Shown piece after piece: positions 1 through 10,959 of a DNA stretch of 64,000 nucleotides (positions within the stretch are counted from its first letter, which is position 1; every line of letters begins with the position of its first letter). The stretch is from Cydia pomonella (Eukaryota > Arthropoda > Insecta > Lepidoptera > Tortricidae). Position numbers and translations under genes: made by a program. The stretch spans positions 7,413,001 to 7,477,000 of the forward strand of contig NC_084725.1 of NCBI RefSeq assembly GCF_033807575.1, written 5' to 3'. The notes under the pieces were generated by a model. That model saw only the letters and a program-made list of their open reading frames with translations. It was not told where the DNA came from and did not search any database.

Positions 1-417
1 AGAAATTGAGCCATTTCAGTGGGGTGAGACTCGACCTTTCTGGAGCTCTCGGCTCAGAAATGCTCCGAACAATTATTAGCGTTGACACAACTTGACGTCC
101 CTTTACGTGCACAACCACAGATAATATAATTATGTACTTGAATTTTGACAACCCTAAACAGCCGAAGCAGATAGTGCCATACATTAGAAAGGGACAACAT
201 GATTCGTCCCTGAATAGCTGTGGAACTTCGATTTTGTAGAAAGTGTCATTTCTGTACGGTAGTGCTATTATTTATTCTGTGGCCTGGTAGAGATTTGAGT
301 CTTCGAGCGTTGATACCGCTCGGATCATCTCATAATCTCTCCTGTAGTGACAATATATTCAAAATTAATGTTTTTTTGTTCATGTTGATATTACTAAAAC
401 TTGTTTGTGTTGCACAG
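1..417 (+). other. Upstream ankyrin intron, 3' part
   Basis: AT-rich sequence ending in the acceptor TTGTGTTGCACAG before the exon at 418. No repeat or regulatory site recognised. Confidence 0.6.
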
Positions 418-526
418 AACGGGCAGACGGCGTGCGCCATCGCCGACCGTCTGGGATACATCAGCGCCGTGGAGGCCCTGCGTCCAGTCACCGAGAACAC
501 TCTCAGCCAAGCCGTCGGTGATACTG
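418..526 (+). CDS. Ank: Ankyrin exon: end of the last ankyrin repeat
   Basis: Encodes the C-terminal end of the ankyrin-repeat array; AIADRLGYISAVEAL is the typical last-repeat sequence of metazoan ankyrins (family form AIAKRLGYISV). It is followed by PVTENTLSQAVGDT, which leads into the linker. The start follows the acceptor CACAG at 413-417; the end precedes donor GTAAGT at 527. Length 109 nt, so it enters in phase 0 and leaves one base (G) that joins GT of the exon at 56548 to make Gly. Reading through the upstream intron gives a longer open frame from 220, but that part has no ankyrin similarity. The exon is GC-richer than its AT-rich surroundings, as expected for coding sequence. Confidence 0.93.
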
Positions 527-779
527 GTAAGTGCTAGAATATATTATAATACAATTTACCATTTCTTAATACTGACACATAAGTGGGAAAGTAATAGGGA
601 CCACTTTGGGACCAAATCAAAAACTTAACTTGATATTGACGCTTTACACCAAAAGGAGATGATGCAGTTTTAAGAAAAGCATCTGGGTCCTTCGATGAAA
701 AATTTTAGGGTCTACCGAAACTATATACTAACCTAACCTAACCCATTGGTTCAAACCCCTCAAAAACCAAAATTCTGGA

Positions 780-880
780 AAGAGGCGGCGTTAGACGTGG
801 GCGACGTGGGCCCCACCGCCTACGGCCTCGCTGTTCGAGGGGCCTCGCGCCTCAAATAGTACCTTGCCCACATAAATTTT
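780..880. repeat. GC-rich patch, probable repeat fragment
   Basis: About 100 bases of markedly GC-rich sequence inside AT-rich intron (GGGCCCCACCGCC, GGGGCCTCGCGCC). It has no convincing splice sites or open frame tied to ankyrin. Possibly an old SINE or other element fragment; identity unknown. Confidence 0.3.
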
Positions 881-1622
881 GGCCTGTCCCCACCACTGAT
901 CAACGTTGCACCGGAGTATTAAAAAAAAATTAATAACGAGATTGTGTAATGGATAGTACCCAGAGTTTATGTCCTTTATTGTATTTCTGATATGTGATTT
1001 AATACGTTTTTGGGTCTAAAATTTCATTTTTTGATACAGGCTTTAATCGCTAATATACTTTTCTTTGCTATGCTAAATGCTAAAGGTAAAAGCTTGCAAA
1101 ATAATGCTATGATGGCGGCAAAAATCAATAAACATCGTGTGTTTAATTTTTTAATTGCATCGGGTTGTAACTCCCAATCAAATCCGCATTTTAAAAGGAA
1201 CAAAAATAAATACCTTCACGAGAAAGAACGTCATTTACAAACGTATTTGCCACAATGACTGTTCACAACAGTTAAATCGAATAACGGACTTTAATACGTA
1301 ATTACGTAAATACTTATTTACAACACTTATATTTAAAACTATCACGATTCATATTTTCCATTGAAATCCTTGAACTTTCCATTGCGCTGGCAGGTTGCCA
1401 TTGATATAGTATTGCAGAAATACATCTACGATCGTCTGATGATACGTAAATCTTATTGCAAATACATAAGGTCCACCAAAGATCAGTCACTATTGTGATA
1501 TCGAAAAATATGTACAGATATTTGGACTGTGGACCTAGTATTTTAGTTACCACGGAGTTAGGCGTGCCCTAGATATAAAGCTTAACACCTTTTGTGTATA
1601 TATACCATCGCCCACACTGGTA
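881..1622. other. Intron, nothing recognised
   Basis: AT-rich intron. An 82-codon open frame at 1010-1258 has no recognisable domain. The half-motif ATAAGGTCCACCA near 1468 also occurs in the hairpin at 1623, suggesting an eroded MITE arm. Confidence 0.4.
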
Positions 1623-1676
1623 ACTGTCCATTGGTGGACCTTATTACAAAACGCATAAGGTCCGCCGATGGACAGT
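1623..1676. repeat. MITE-like hairpin
   Basis: Inverted repeat: ACTGTCCATTGGTGGACC and its near-complement GGTCCGCCGATGGACAGT around a spacer of about 18 bases. Typical palindromic MITE core. Confidence 0.6.
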
Positions 1677-2389
1677 TCAGAGTTTTGCTGTTTGTACTTT
1701 TTAGGCCAGTAAATGCCTTATATTTATACTGGTCGTTCATCTAACAAGGTCGCCAAATCCAAAGAATAAGGCTCTCACTGTTCTCAGGCAACCGACATTG
1801 TTTAACCTAAAGCGCGTGCGCAGATGCCGATGCACTTTTTGTGATTGTCGAATAATGTTTAGTAGTCTCATATTTATTTAAATTGAAATACTCAAAATAT
1901 GAATTTTTATAGTTACCTACATTAAGTTACTTGAAAACCATTAGGACGCCACCGTTTCTCCCACTTTACTACTGTTATCTCTCTAGTCCCCTTTTACAGC
2001 TTAATAGTCTCAATACCTCCGTTATCGCTATTATAGCTCTCGACCTCCACTTTAGATTAATTTAAATAACCTGTACATAATATAGCTATGATATACGCAG
2101 CGTAGTGAATATGATTCAATTGGCGAGATTGTTTCTCGTTTAACCTACACAATGCTCTCCATATGAAATAGGGCATAAGTCCGTAGAATTCTCAACGAAA
2201 AGAAGCCTTTTTGGTGGAATCAGGGCAGTGAATGGATTATTGAAGCCCGACACGAGGACTGCGTTCACAGCGCTTTTAGGAAACAGCTCAGTCACTATAT
2301 GAGTAGCTAACATTTATATTATAAATAGAGAGTTCGTCCCGATATTTATGTATAATTTATAATATAATTTATAAAACATACAATGTCAA
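1677..2389. other. Intron, nothing recognised
   Basis: AT-rich, no open frame of note, no inverted repeat that I could pair. Confidence 0.4.
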
Positions 2390-2580
2390 CCACAATATGG
2401 GTTTATTGCGTCTATTCCGTTATTCCTGGAATTGGCCGGTCTGATTAATCGATACGCCCTCTATGTTACCTTTTGTTCTCCAAATAGATCAGGCTTTTAT
2501 CACTTGATGACGGGAGCTCTTAATACCTATTAAAGTTATTTAAAAAAATATCTCAAATAGACGCAATAACTCCATAGTGG
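2390..2580. mobile_element. MITE with terminal inverted repeats
   Basis: Left end CCACAATATGGGTTTATTGC pairs with the right end ...GCAATAACTCCATAGTGG; the shared core is TTATTGCGTCTATT. 191 bp, non-coding, non-autonomous DNA transposon. Confidence 0.65.
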
Positions 2581-2862
2581 CATTTATCTCGGTCGACTTT
2601 ATGCGACTTTATTACTGGAAATGATGATATTTATGTTTTTTTTTTCACTAGTAAAATAGTATTTTGAAATACAAAACTGTGATGGATCTGGGTGCATATA
2701 ATGAAAAGGAGATAGCAAGACGATTCGGATACCTTCCAGACTAAATTGTAGAAAAATACTCACAGGGAGTGCGAAAAAAAAGGGGGGGCGTTAGCCCAGT
2801 ACCAGCAGCAGGCATTAAATAACGAATTATTTTATTTATTACTAAGTAATCTTTACACAAGA

Positions 2863-4056
2863 TGGAACGGGAGCATGTTTGCAGACGATACCTCACTTAT
2901 TTTCAAAGTCAAACGACAGCAACAAGCTTGCAGTGATGTAAACAATGCTATTTCTAAAGTAGTAAATTGGTTTAATGTTAATAATTTATTGTTAAATGAG
3001 AAAAAGACTAAGTGCATTAAGTTTGTTACAAGTCACATAAGGAATGAGCAAACAGGTGTCATTGTCAAGGATGAGGAATTGGAACTAGTAGATAGCACAG
3101 TTTTTCTTGGTACCTATAACTTTAGATTCTAAACTACAATGGGGTCCCCATATTGCTAATCTCTCGAATAGACTGAGTTCTGCAGCTTTTGCAGTGAGCA
3201 AGATCCGTCAGTTAACAGACGTGAAAACAGCTCGATTAGTTTACTTTAGTTACTTTCATAGCATTATGTCATATGGTATTTTACTATGGGGTAGTGCTTC
3301 AGAGATAAATACCATTTTTGTTCTGCAGAAGAGGGCTATTCGTGCAATATATAAAATGTACCATAGAGACACACTTAGAGATAAGTTTAAGGACATTAAC
3401 ATAATGACAGTGCACTGTCAATATATTTATGAGAATATTCTGTATGTACATAAAAACATTGCCAGTTTTAAGAAAAACTGTGAAATACATAATATTAATA
3501 CTAGAAATAAGCATAAGCTCGCAGTGCCCTTCACTAGGCTCCATAAAATTAAGAAATCATTCATGGGTAATTGTGTAAGATTTTACAATAAACTTCCTAA
3601 TATTATAACTGAATTGTCTGTTAGTAAATTTAAAAATTATGTAAAACGTAAGCTTATCTCTAAAGCCTATTATAGCACACAAGACTACATGAATGATGAA
3701 ACACCGTGGGATTAAGTGTGATTGTAAAGAATGAATTATTTATTGTTATGTTATTAATGATGAAATTGATAATTCAATGTATATATATACCGTATTTTAT
3801 GACATTTAGATTTTATTCTAGAAAGGTTCTAGACTAGTATTTTTATACAATTTTGATGATTGACGATCTTTTTGTGAAATTCTTATTATTAAGTTTACCA
3901 TATCTATAATAGTTGAATGTTTTTTTTAGAACAATAATAAATGCATCAATAAATTGCTCTGATATTTAGATTAAGATGATATTTGTAAAATTTGACGATT
4001 TAAAAGTGCTTGTTGCTAGGCCTATTTGAATAAACAATATTTTGACTTTGACTTTG
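2863..4056 (+). pseudogene. 5'-truncated, frameshifted non-LTR retrotransposon (reverse transcriptase end)
   Basis: Remnant of a LINE. The frame at 2875-3132 begins with the catalytic box FADDTSLIF of reverse transcriptase, followed by the thumb-side FLG motif. The reading then shifts frame around 3110; a second open frame runs to the stop at 3713-3715, starting with ITLDSKLQWGPHI, the usual continuation in jockey-type elements. After the stop comes a roughly 340-base 3' UTR that ends in AATAAACAATATTTTGACTTTGACTTTG, a common lepidopteran LINE tail. Everything upstream of the YADD-type box (endonuclease, most of the RT) is missing, consistent with 5' truncation on insertion. The single frameshift and missing 5' part make it dead. 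The clade (jockey or close relative) is an inference from the C-terminal motifs and the tail. Confidence 0.85.
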
Positions 4057-4059
4057 CAT

Positions 4060-4262
4060 CTAGCTCGTTTCTTCCTAGAACGTGCAGAATGTGTAATTAG
4101 TTGCCTCCTGAGGTATTTCCTTTGCGCTACGACATGGGGTTCTCCAGGAAGCGGGTATTTAGAGTTCTCAAGGGTCGGCAACGTTTAAGTGGCTCCTATG
4201 ATGTTGCTTATGTCCATGGGCGACGATGACCGCTCCCTATCAGGCGGCTCGTTTGCTTTATC
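4060..4262 (+). pseudogene. 3' end of a second LINE (ORF2 C-terminus)
   Basis: The + strand frame around 4069-4217 reads FLPRTCRMCN, an in-frame stop, then PPEVFPLRYDMGF and VLKGRQR, ending in a stop. This is the FLPRT..LWN-LP..FP.RYD signature at the C-terminus of many insect LINE reverse transcriptases. The 3' UTR ends in CAGGCGGCTCGTTTGC. It abuts the tail of the preceding LINE, so one was inserted next to the other. A second copy is at 47960. Confidence 0.7.
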
Positions 4263-4509
4263 CACGATTAAAGGATATAATATGTTCTCTCTTACACGAT
4301 ACGCCCACGATTCCCGACAAATATTATTTGTAATAAATAAGCTGTGGCAGCATGATTGATCCGCGTGCAACCACTGCACCGCGACTAAATTTAATGATAT
4401 CCGCTCCTTCAATGATCTAATAATATTGTCCCCTGGCCTGTCGCCAATGCAAGAGCGCGTAAACTCCCCGCCATCTTGTAAAGCTGCATTCACATTCACT
4501 AGCATCGCC

Positions 4510-4575
4510 ATTTTAGCCTCCTTATCGCCCACTGCTGAGCATAGGCCTCTTCTTGTACGGTACGCCATTTATCCC
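4510..4575. repeat. Fragment of a common lepidopteran repeat
   Basis: CGCCCACTGCTGAGCATAGG followed by CCTCTTC is a motif I know from many lepidopteran interspersed repeats. The family is not certain, and the edges are approximate. Confidence 0.4.
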
Positions 4576-5388
4576 GGCCCTGGAAAAGTTTCATTCAGAA
4601 GAGCGCCGCGATCTTCCGAACCACACATAGATTCTCCATTTTTTTCTTTCGTCCGCATTACAAATGTGCAGGGAAAATGTTTATAAAAAGTTCTTGGAAA
4701 CTTTTGGAGAATTTTACAGGAAATTATAAAAGATTCCGTTTATGAAAATATCCCATAGGCGATTTTGGCGTAGAAACGCAATATTAATGTTAAAACACAT
4801 TAGTGTGAACGTGGACTTATATTATGGCGCTCATATATCTCGACGCATATAAAATTTGCTTAAATCCGTACTGAATATTATGTGAATTTGAAATATGTGA
4901 GAACGGGTTAAAGGTCAAATTGGTTTACGAGATTCTTAGCACTAAGTCGTATACACGTGCCCTTGACACGTGCAGTCAAGGCCACAAATATGTAAACGAT
5001 TTTCATCTTTATCTCAATGTAGGAAGGTTGGAAAATGTATATAATTTTATATATTTATGACTATACTCAGTTACTTCGTTTTTGTTTGAGAGTATTTATG
5101 ATTCCCGAGATATTTATTCAGGTCAGCACAATAAACTGCGGGCGCTTTGACGAAGATGATTTATATTCGGTGAAACTGTGGAGTAACTGTAGTTTTCGAG
5201 TTTGTTGTGTTTTCAATGACGCTGTTGGCACTCATTTGACTATCAGCCTATCAGCCCGCCTCTTGCAGTTTCGCAACGTTGTCTGAAACTTATTGATTTA
5301 TATTTATTTGACGTAGTACTGGTCAGCAATTAGCATCAAAATTACCGCATTAAAAAATATCTATTCTCCAGAAACTTAACAAAAAGAA
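4576..5388. other. Intron, nothing recognised
   Basis: AT-rich; the 83-codon open frame at 5035-5286 has no recognisable motif and no splice support. Confidence 0.4.
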
Positions 5389-5492
5389 ATATGTGACTTT
5401 CCATCAGAGAAGGGTCCTTATACTTCAGGTGCATAATATGAACCTTATGCTCTATGTGCATAAGGACCTTTTTCTAATGGAAAGCTACATAT
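5389..5492. repeat. Palindromic MITE
   Basis: Left arm ATATGTGACTTTCCATCAGA pairs with right arm TCTAATGGAAAGCTACATAT; inner arms GGTCCTTAT and ATAAGGACC also pair. About 104 bp foldback. Confidence 0.65.
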
Positions 5493-5700
5493 ATCTTTGT
5501 ATATATAACAATTAAAAGTATTCCAGGTATTTGCCGCGTCGTTTCATCCGCTACTATTGATTCTCTCACTCGATAATTTCTGTTTTTCCTCGGTCTCTTC
5601 TCAGATTTATTACATACAAACGGAAAACTCTACCGAATATATTGAAATATACATCCAAAACCTTAAGGGTCTCATAGATTCATCACCTAAAAAAATATGT

Positions 5701-5792
5701 ACAGTCGAAGTTAAAGATTTGTTTACAATTTTCGCCTTATCGCGAAAGAGAGTAAGGTGTAAAAGTGTAAACATGTATTTGACGTCGACTGT
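5701..5792. repeat. Palindromic MITE, family A copy 1
   Basis: ACAGTCGAAGTTAAAG at the left pairs with TTTGACGTCGACTGT at the right; inner GTTTACAATTTT pairs with AAAAGTGTAAAC. The right arm (GGTG.AAAAGTGTAAACAT) is shared with the hairpin at 10886-10959. Confidence 0.55.
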
Positions 5793-5838
5793 AACTACAT
5801 GTTGTATTTGAGGCCTATACACACCGGATGCGTGTGCG

Positions 5839-6475
5839 TAGACGTAATATACGGATAATTATGGGAGAAGACACACCGCTTGCGTGACGTGTGCATGCAC
5901 GACTGTAACATTTTAGCGCACGCGTATGTGCACGTCTACGCACGCGCAGCGAGTGTGCTCTGATCTTATATGGGGCGGATTATTTAATCCCTCCAGTAGG
6001 ATTGTATAAGTATGTATACAACCAAAAGCAGTAAAACGTCTCAACAATCAAACACGCCTCCGATGCACTCTGCGCATCATTGTAAGCAAAACGATAGATA
6101 TAACCGGACAATGAGCATGCATAATTAATTCGGCTTTATTTGCTATCGGTACGCGATGTAATATACAGATCCTTATGAGGGACGGCACACCGCTTGCGTG
6201 ACGTGTGCGTGGACGGTTCCAATATTTTAGCGAACTCGTACATGTACGTCTATGAACACACAGCCGGTATGTTCTGTCCTCAAAAGGGGTCGGATTATCT
6301 AATCCAAGACATTAGATATGAGTATGTACTTATATATAAAAGCAAAAGCAGTAAAACGTCTCAACAATCAAACACGCCTCCGATGCACTCGGCGCATCAT
6401 TGTAAGCAAATCGATAGATATTAGCCCGGACAATGAGCATGCATAATGCATTCGGCTTTATTTGCTATCGGTACG
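5839..6475. repeat. Two tandem ~315-bp repeat units
   Basis: Unit 1 is about 5839-6153, unit 2 about 6154-6475, offset 314 bp. The right halves are nearly identical (from AGCAGTAAAACGTCTCAACA to GCTTTATTTGCTATCGGTAC); the left halves are more diverged. Each left half holds a CG-rich foldback (GCGTGACGTGTGCATGCACG against CGTATGTGCACGTCTACGCA in unit 1). Unit 2 has a TATA-like TATATATAAAAG about 20 bases before the conserved half. Identity unknown; could be a duplicated promoter-bearing terminal repeat of a mobile element. Confidence 0.7.
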
Positions 6476-6755
6476 AGTCGGTGATTCATCATTATGATGC
6501 TGATGTGGCTTGTTGGCTTTTTTTTAGTAGGGTGACCAAACAATTTCAGTATTAGTCCGTTATAAATTAGCTCTGTTCGGGTTGCGGGGGCAGGCGGCGA
6601 TGTCTTCCGGAGAGTAGTAGCAAGAAATGTTTATTGGTTTACAATTATAAGGTATGTTAAATGGATAGTTTTGTTAATGTTTAATGAGTGCATCTAGTCT
6701 CGATGATCTCGAAAAGAACACTAAAAGTAAATTCGCTGTAAATTATTGAGGTAAT

Positions 6756-6795
6756 GCGGCGTGTGCGTCTTTTGCTGACTAGACGCACGCGCCGC
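6756..6795. repeat. GC-rich hairpin
   Basis: Arms GCGGCGTGTGCGTCT and AGACGCACGCGCCGC pair over 14 of 15 positions across a 10-base loop, in an AT-rich neighbourhood. Confidence 0.6.
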
Positions 6796-7203
6796 ACGAG
6801 GCATACTACGTGTTAAGGTGTAAGGTGTAGGAAAATATTGTATTAGTCTGAAGATAGTAGTAGTAGCGGTAATATTGCGTCGTCTGTATTTCATATCTCA
6901 CCTAACTATTCTTTAAGTAAATGAATGTCTTCATAAACGCGAATGTTTACACCTCTTTTATATTAGGCACAACAGACCGATAACTAAAGTAACACAATGC
7001 AATCAATATCCAAAGAAAAAAAATGCTGTCTTCAAATCACTTACAAAATTCTTCAATTATTTCTTGAAAATTCTAGACGTAGTGTAATGGCTACTGATAA
7101 TCTCACTATAGTTAATGTACTCGTAAGTTATATTTCTAAAAACTGCCAATACGCCATGCACTGCCTTTTTAATAAATATACTGTACTTCTGTTCTACTCA
7201 TTT
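6796..7203. other. Intron, nothing recognised
   Basis: AT-rich; an 81-codon open frame at 6997-7242 overlaps the LINE tail at its end and shows no domain. Confidence 0.4.
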
Positions 7204-7329
7204 CCTCAAAGGTTAACTGGAAGAGATCCCATACAGGGATAAGTTCGCCTTTGTTGTATTTAATTTACTCTGTAACTGTGTTTTCGTGTTTTTTTCTATG
7301 TACAATAAAGTATATACATACATACATAC
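7204..7329 (+). repeat. LINE 3' end
   Basis: GGTTAACTGGAAGAGATCCC, then AAGTTCGCCTTTGT and GTACAATAAAGT followed by (CATA)n: a frequent 3' terminus of a lepidopteran non-LTR element. Severely 5' truncated. Confidence 0.55.
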
Positions 7330-8046
7330 TGTATTTGTATTGTAAAAAAAAACACGAATTTCCTGGACACCCTACGTCTATTTCTATTGCCGTACTCCAG
7401 CGCATCAGATCAATTGCACTCGTTATCTAATCTCGGGGGCGCGAGTCATTGGGCCAAAGATGTCAAACTCTACCTACCGTGCAAATTTTTGCCTTATATA
7501 GTCATGAATAAGATTCAAAATTAAACGAGCTAAAAGGGAGCAAGACGACGTCAACACTTCTTAAATTGCGCGCTTTGAAAATTAACCTTATGGTGATTAA
7601 TTAAAAGTTCAAAATCGCATGAGAAAGTTGCAGACGGCGTACAGGAGACGTCGCATCAGTAGGTAATTCTGAAACATTTCAGTCGAAAATTGAGTCTTAT
7701 GTATATCAGTTTACAATTTGAAATAAAATGACTAGTATTAGAAGAAGCTCAATGGCCATTCGTAATGTTCATTAATGACAATTTCTTTGATGTGCCGATT
7801 GATTTAGATGATTTTCTAAAATGAATGGTTTGTTTTATGAATGAGAGATAGTTATGTAAACGGCTCTTTGTGATAGTATTTTGTAATATTTGTAAGCAAT
7901 GTATGAATATTCTATATTTAATTATTCAGTAAGGAATGTGTATGTGTTTTTGAACCCGAAAAATCTCTTTAGTTGTAGCTAGGTTTAATTTTAAAGAAAA
8001 GCCCCTTGTGAAGATTAATTATTTAACGTCGATTACCTACGTACAC
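7330..8046. other. Intron, nothing recognised
   Basis: AT-rich, no open frame or pairing repeat noted. Confidence 0.4.
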
Positions 8047-8175
8047 TCGCCATCAGATATATCGGAGCTGCCAAGGTATTCACAAATATCTGAACACGCA
8101 CTCTAATGCCTGGAGAATAGAGGCGTGTTCAGATATTTGTGAGCACATGGGCCGCTCCGATATATCTGGTAGCGA
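8047..8175. repeat. Palindromic MITE
   Basis: CGCCATCAGATATATCGGAG pairs with CTCCGATATATCTGGTAGCG, and inner TCACAAATATCTGAACACGC pairs with GCGTGTTCAGATATTTGTGA. A 129-bp foldback. Confidence 0.75.
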
Positions 8176-8669
8176 CTGTCCATAATAATCTAGTGACCAA
8201 TGACAACGACCTTAGTTTGAACATTGCAAATGTCTAGAAAGAAAACATTTACTTTAAATTTACAAATTTTTGTTGTTGATGTAGAAATACTTATTAGGGT
8301 GGGTGTGTCAAAGGTATAAAAATTTCCATTGCTAACAACTTATTAGTTATTACCCAAATTGAAAAATTGTCTACACGCACTCCTTGAAATTTTATACAAT
8401 CCTTCACGCGTAAAATTGGCTATATTTTTAGCCCTGTCACTTGAATCACCTTGATGGCACCCCTATAATTTTAGACAAAAGCTAGGAAAGTACTTGAGTC
8501 CATGAAGGGTTCTGTAATTAAACTAAAATATTACACTAAGAGCATATATATTATATTCTTTTCTCTATATTACTAAGAAAGAAGTGCCATCAAAGTGCTA
8601 TTTTAACCTATTCCCGAAAAGGTATTCGTAGCCGCTAATTTGAAACTTTTAGACGTTATTAACTAAGCT
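8176..8669. other. Intron, nothing recognised
   Basis: AT-rich, no gene or pairing repeat seen. Confidence 0.4.
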
Positions 8670-9045
8670 ACTGAACTCACCAAAATAATACTGAAAACAC
8701 CTAGACGCCAACAACGTAAAATAGTAGGATTAATTACAGGACATAACACACTAAACAAACACCTACACAATATGGGTAAAACAGACAGCCCCATGTGTAG
8801 AGCATGCATGGAAGAAGAGGAAACAACAAAACACATTCTCCTAGACTGCAAACAGGTAGAAGTATACAGGAGCAAAATACCTAGGAACTCCGTGCACACT
8901 AAAGGAGGCAGTTAGCAACCTGAAAGCATTGCTAGGCTTCGTGGAGGAGGAGGGTGGTTAGAGTAGCGCTACCTTATTTCACGCAAAACAGGCACAATGG
9001 TAGACAATTTGCGAAAAATGCCCAGAAGCACTAACTAACTAACTA
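8670..9045 (+). pseudogene. LINE C-terminal remnant (RNase H end and zinc knuckle)
   Basis: The + strand frame reads VGLITGHNTLNKHLHNMG then SPMCRACMEEEETTKHILLD: the CxxC...H...C knuckle that follows RNase H in I/R1/Loa-type lepidopteran LINEs. One extra A near 8873 shifts the frame; the continuation LKALLGFVEEEGG reaches a TAG at 8959-8961. A short 3' UTR ends in (CTAA)n near 9045. Only the last ~100 codons remain. Confidence 0.75.
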
Positions 9046-10885
9046 ACTTTAACTATGTACAGTCAGCTGCAGAGATAATTAACCCGCCTTCATAGAAATT
9101 TGTTTGCAGGTGGATCAACTATCTCATCTCTATACATAAATTATATAAGATAAGGTCGTATCAGTATCACGAAAGCCGGCATTTCAGTTCAGTACAAATC
9201 TCGCGCCAACTCTTATGTATTGACCTATAAGTACTAATAATCAAACCTCGGACAACTCGGGGCACTTATACTAAAGTGGCGTAGCAAAATATTTTATCAA
9301 TAATTACATATATCGATGTTACTGTCAACATCTAAATGTTCTAAAAAATAAATATATTTATACAAAATCGCTTTGTATACTGCTTCTTAAATTCTAAAAA
9401 GGTGTTTTTTGGAAGAATTTATTTTATTTTTAAACCAGGTCAGTATTTCCACATTGACACAAAATGTTTTATCCTAATCATTTTATATCGTTATTTATTA
9501 TTTCTTAGACATTACTCCATCTTCATTTATTGCTAAAAGTACAAAATTAAAAAATTGTGAAATTTACCTTAAGTCATAAAAATACCATTAGGTACATTAA
9601 AGTACATAAACCGTTTCGAGACAAACATTATTTATTTTGTAAAATATGCCTGAAAGGAGTTCTTTATCAAAATTATTTCGAGAATTTTCAACGAGCACAT
9701 GTATTATTATATATCGACATCTTTTTTATCGATATCAAATCCCTAGTATATGCCCTGAGTTATCACACGTTTGCTAATAAGGTTATCTTTGATATTCTAT
9801 TTATATTGAGAAATGAAACTACTTTCGTTTTGCCATTTTGTTTACGGAACCCTAAGAAGGGGAACTAACGAGCTATTAAAATCCCGACTAATCTATATAT
9901 ATAGTGAAAGTGAACGGGAATTATTGCTAGACAGACAGACACCCTAAATAGTTTATATGGACGGGCCATGGCGGCTATTTATGAATTTACATGCAATCTG
10001 TATGCATCGATTTACATGTAGTTAATGTAAAATAGACTTTATTATGTTGTTAACATTGGTGATAGTCACGTGGTGGATTTTACTGTGGGCGAGAAGTAAC
10101 ACTTTAATTTTAGTACTTAGATAGAGTTGAATGGAGGTTAAGATTTAGGTAAACTAAAGTAGACAGCAGATAATCAGGATAGCAGATTTGAATACAATGT
10201 TTTTTCTTTGTAGTGCGAGAGTTGAGATTCTCAATTCAATTGGATATATTTTTCGTCCTCGGTAACTTATTTTTTGAATAAGTATCTGAGTATGTATACT
10301 CAATTTAAAAATTATAACAAGATTCCTTACTAAGTTATTATTTCTAATAATTTAAATTTAGATCTTTTTGTTTCAGTAGTGTTCCCACTCAAAAACGTAG
10401 TTAAGAAATAAGAAATATTACGAAATCTGATTAAAATTGTTTTTTTTTTGCTAGCCACATAAATGCAGAGATGATTCATTTCAATGAATAAAAATTTATA
10501 GCCACAAGTATGACATCATTGTTAAAATTTGTATTTACACATAACTGTATGCTAAATAAACGTTCTGTTGTAACAGTAAAAGCAATTTCACGCACACGAT
10601 AGACCAATATTACCATTTGCCATACGAGTTATACAGTTCATTGTTTTCAAAAAATTGTAAGTCGAAATAAAAAACAGTTCAAAATTAAACCATATCTACA
10701 TGTTTAAAAGTTCATATTCGATTATTATTCTTCTTGTATCCTTTAGACGCTATACGTCTTCTATAAAAACGTAGGTAGAAAGAAAAGTTGTTTAAAACTG
10801 AACCCTATTAACGTGGATAAAGATTTAATTTCTACTTGAGCCTTTACTATCCTTTTTTCCTCTGTACATACTCGTATGTTTTACG
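9046..10885. other. Intron, mostly unrecognised
   Basis: AT-rich. ACAGTCAGCTGCAGAGATAA near 9060 is the terminus of a MITE family also seen at 12511-12537. TACGGAACCCTAAGAAGG near 9844 is the end of the GGAACCCTAA repeat family. The 103-codon open frame at 9557-9868 runs into that repeat end and is not regarded as a gene. Confidence 0.4.
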
Positions 10886-10959
10886 CGTCAAATATATGTA
10901 TACATTTTTCGCATTAATACAATGGATGAAGGTGCAAAAGTGTAAACATATGTTTGACG
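10886..10959. repeat. Palindromic MITE, family A copy 2
   Basis: CGTCAAATATATGTATACAT pairs with ATGTTTGACG and AAAGTGTAAACATATG at the other end; the right arm matches the MITE at 5701-5792. Confidence 0.55.

Noticed and set aside
220..537. Open frame of 105 codons from 220
   Set aside because: Only 418-526 is coding; the upstream part is intron read-through without ankyrin similarity.
729..745. Short CTAACCTAACCTAACCC run resembling the insect telomere repeat (CCTAA)n
   Set aside because: Only about three units; too short to be an interstitial telomere and likely chance.
4185..4568. 127-codon minus-strand open frame
   Set aside because: Antisense to a LINE tail and another repeat fragment; no domain.
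9557..9868. 103-codon open frame
   Set aside because: AT-rich composition, no recognised motif, and its end overlaps a GGAACCCTAA repeat end.
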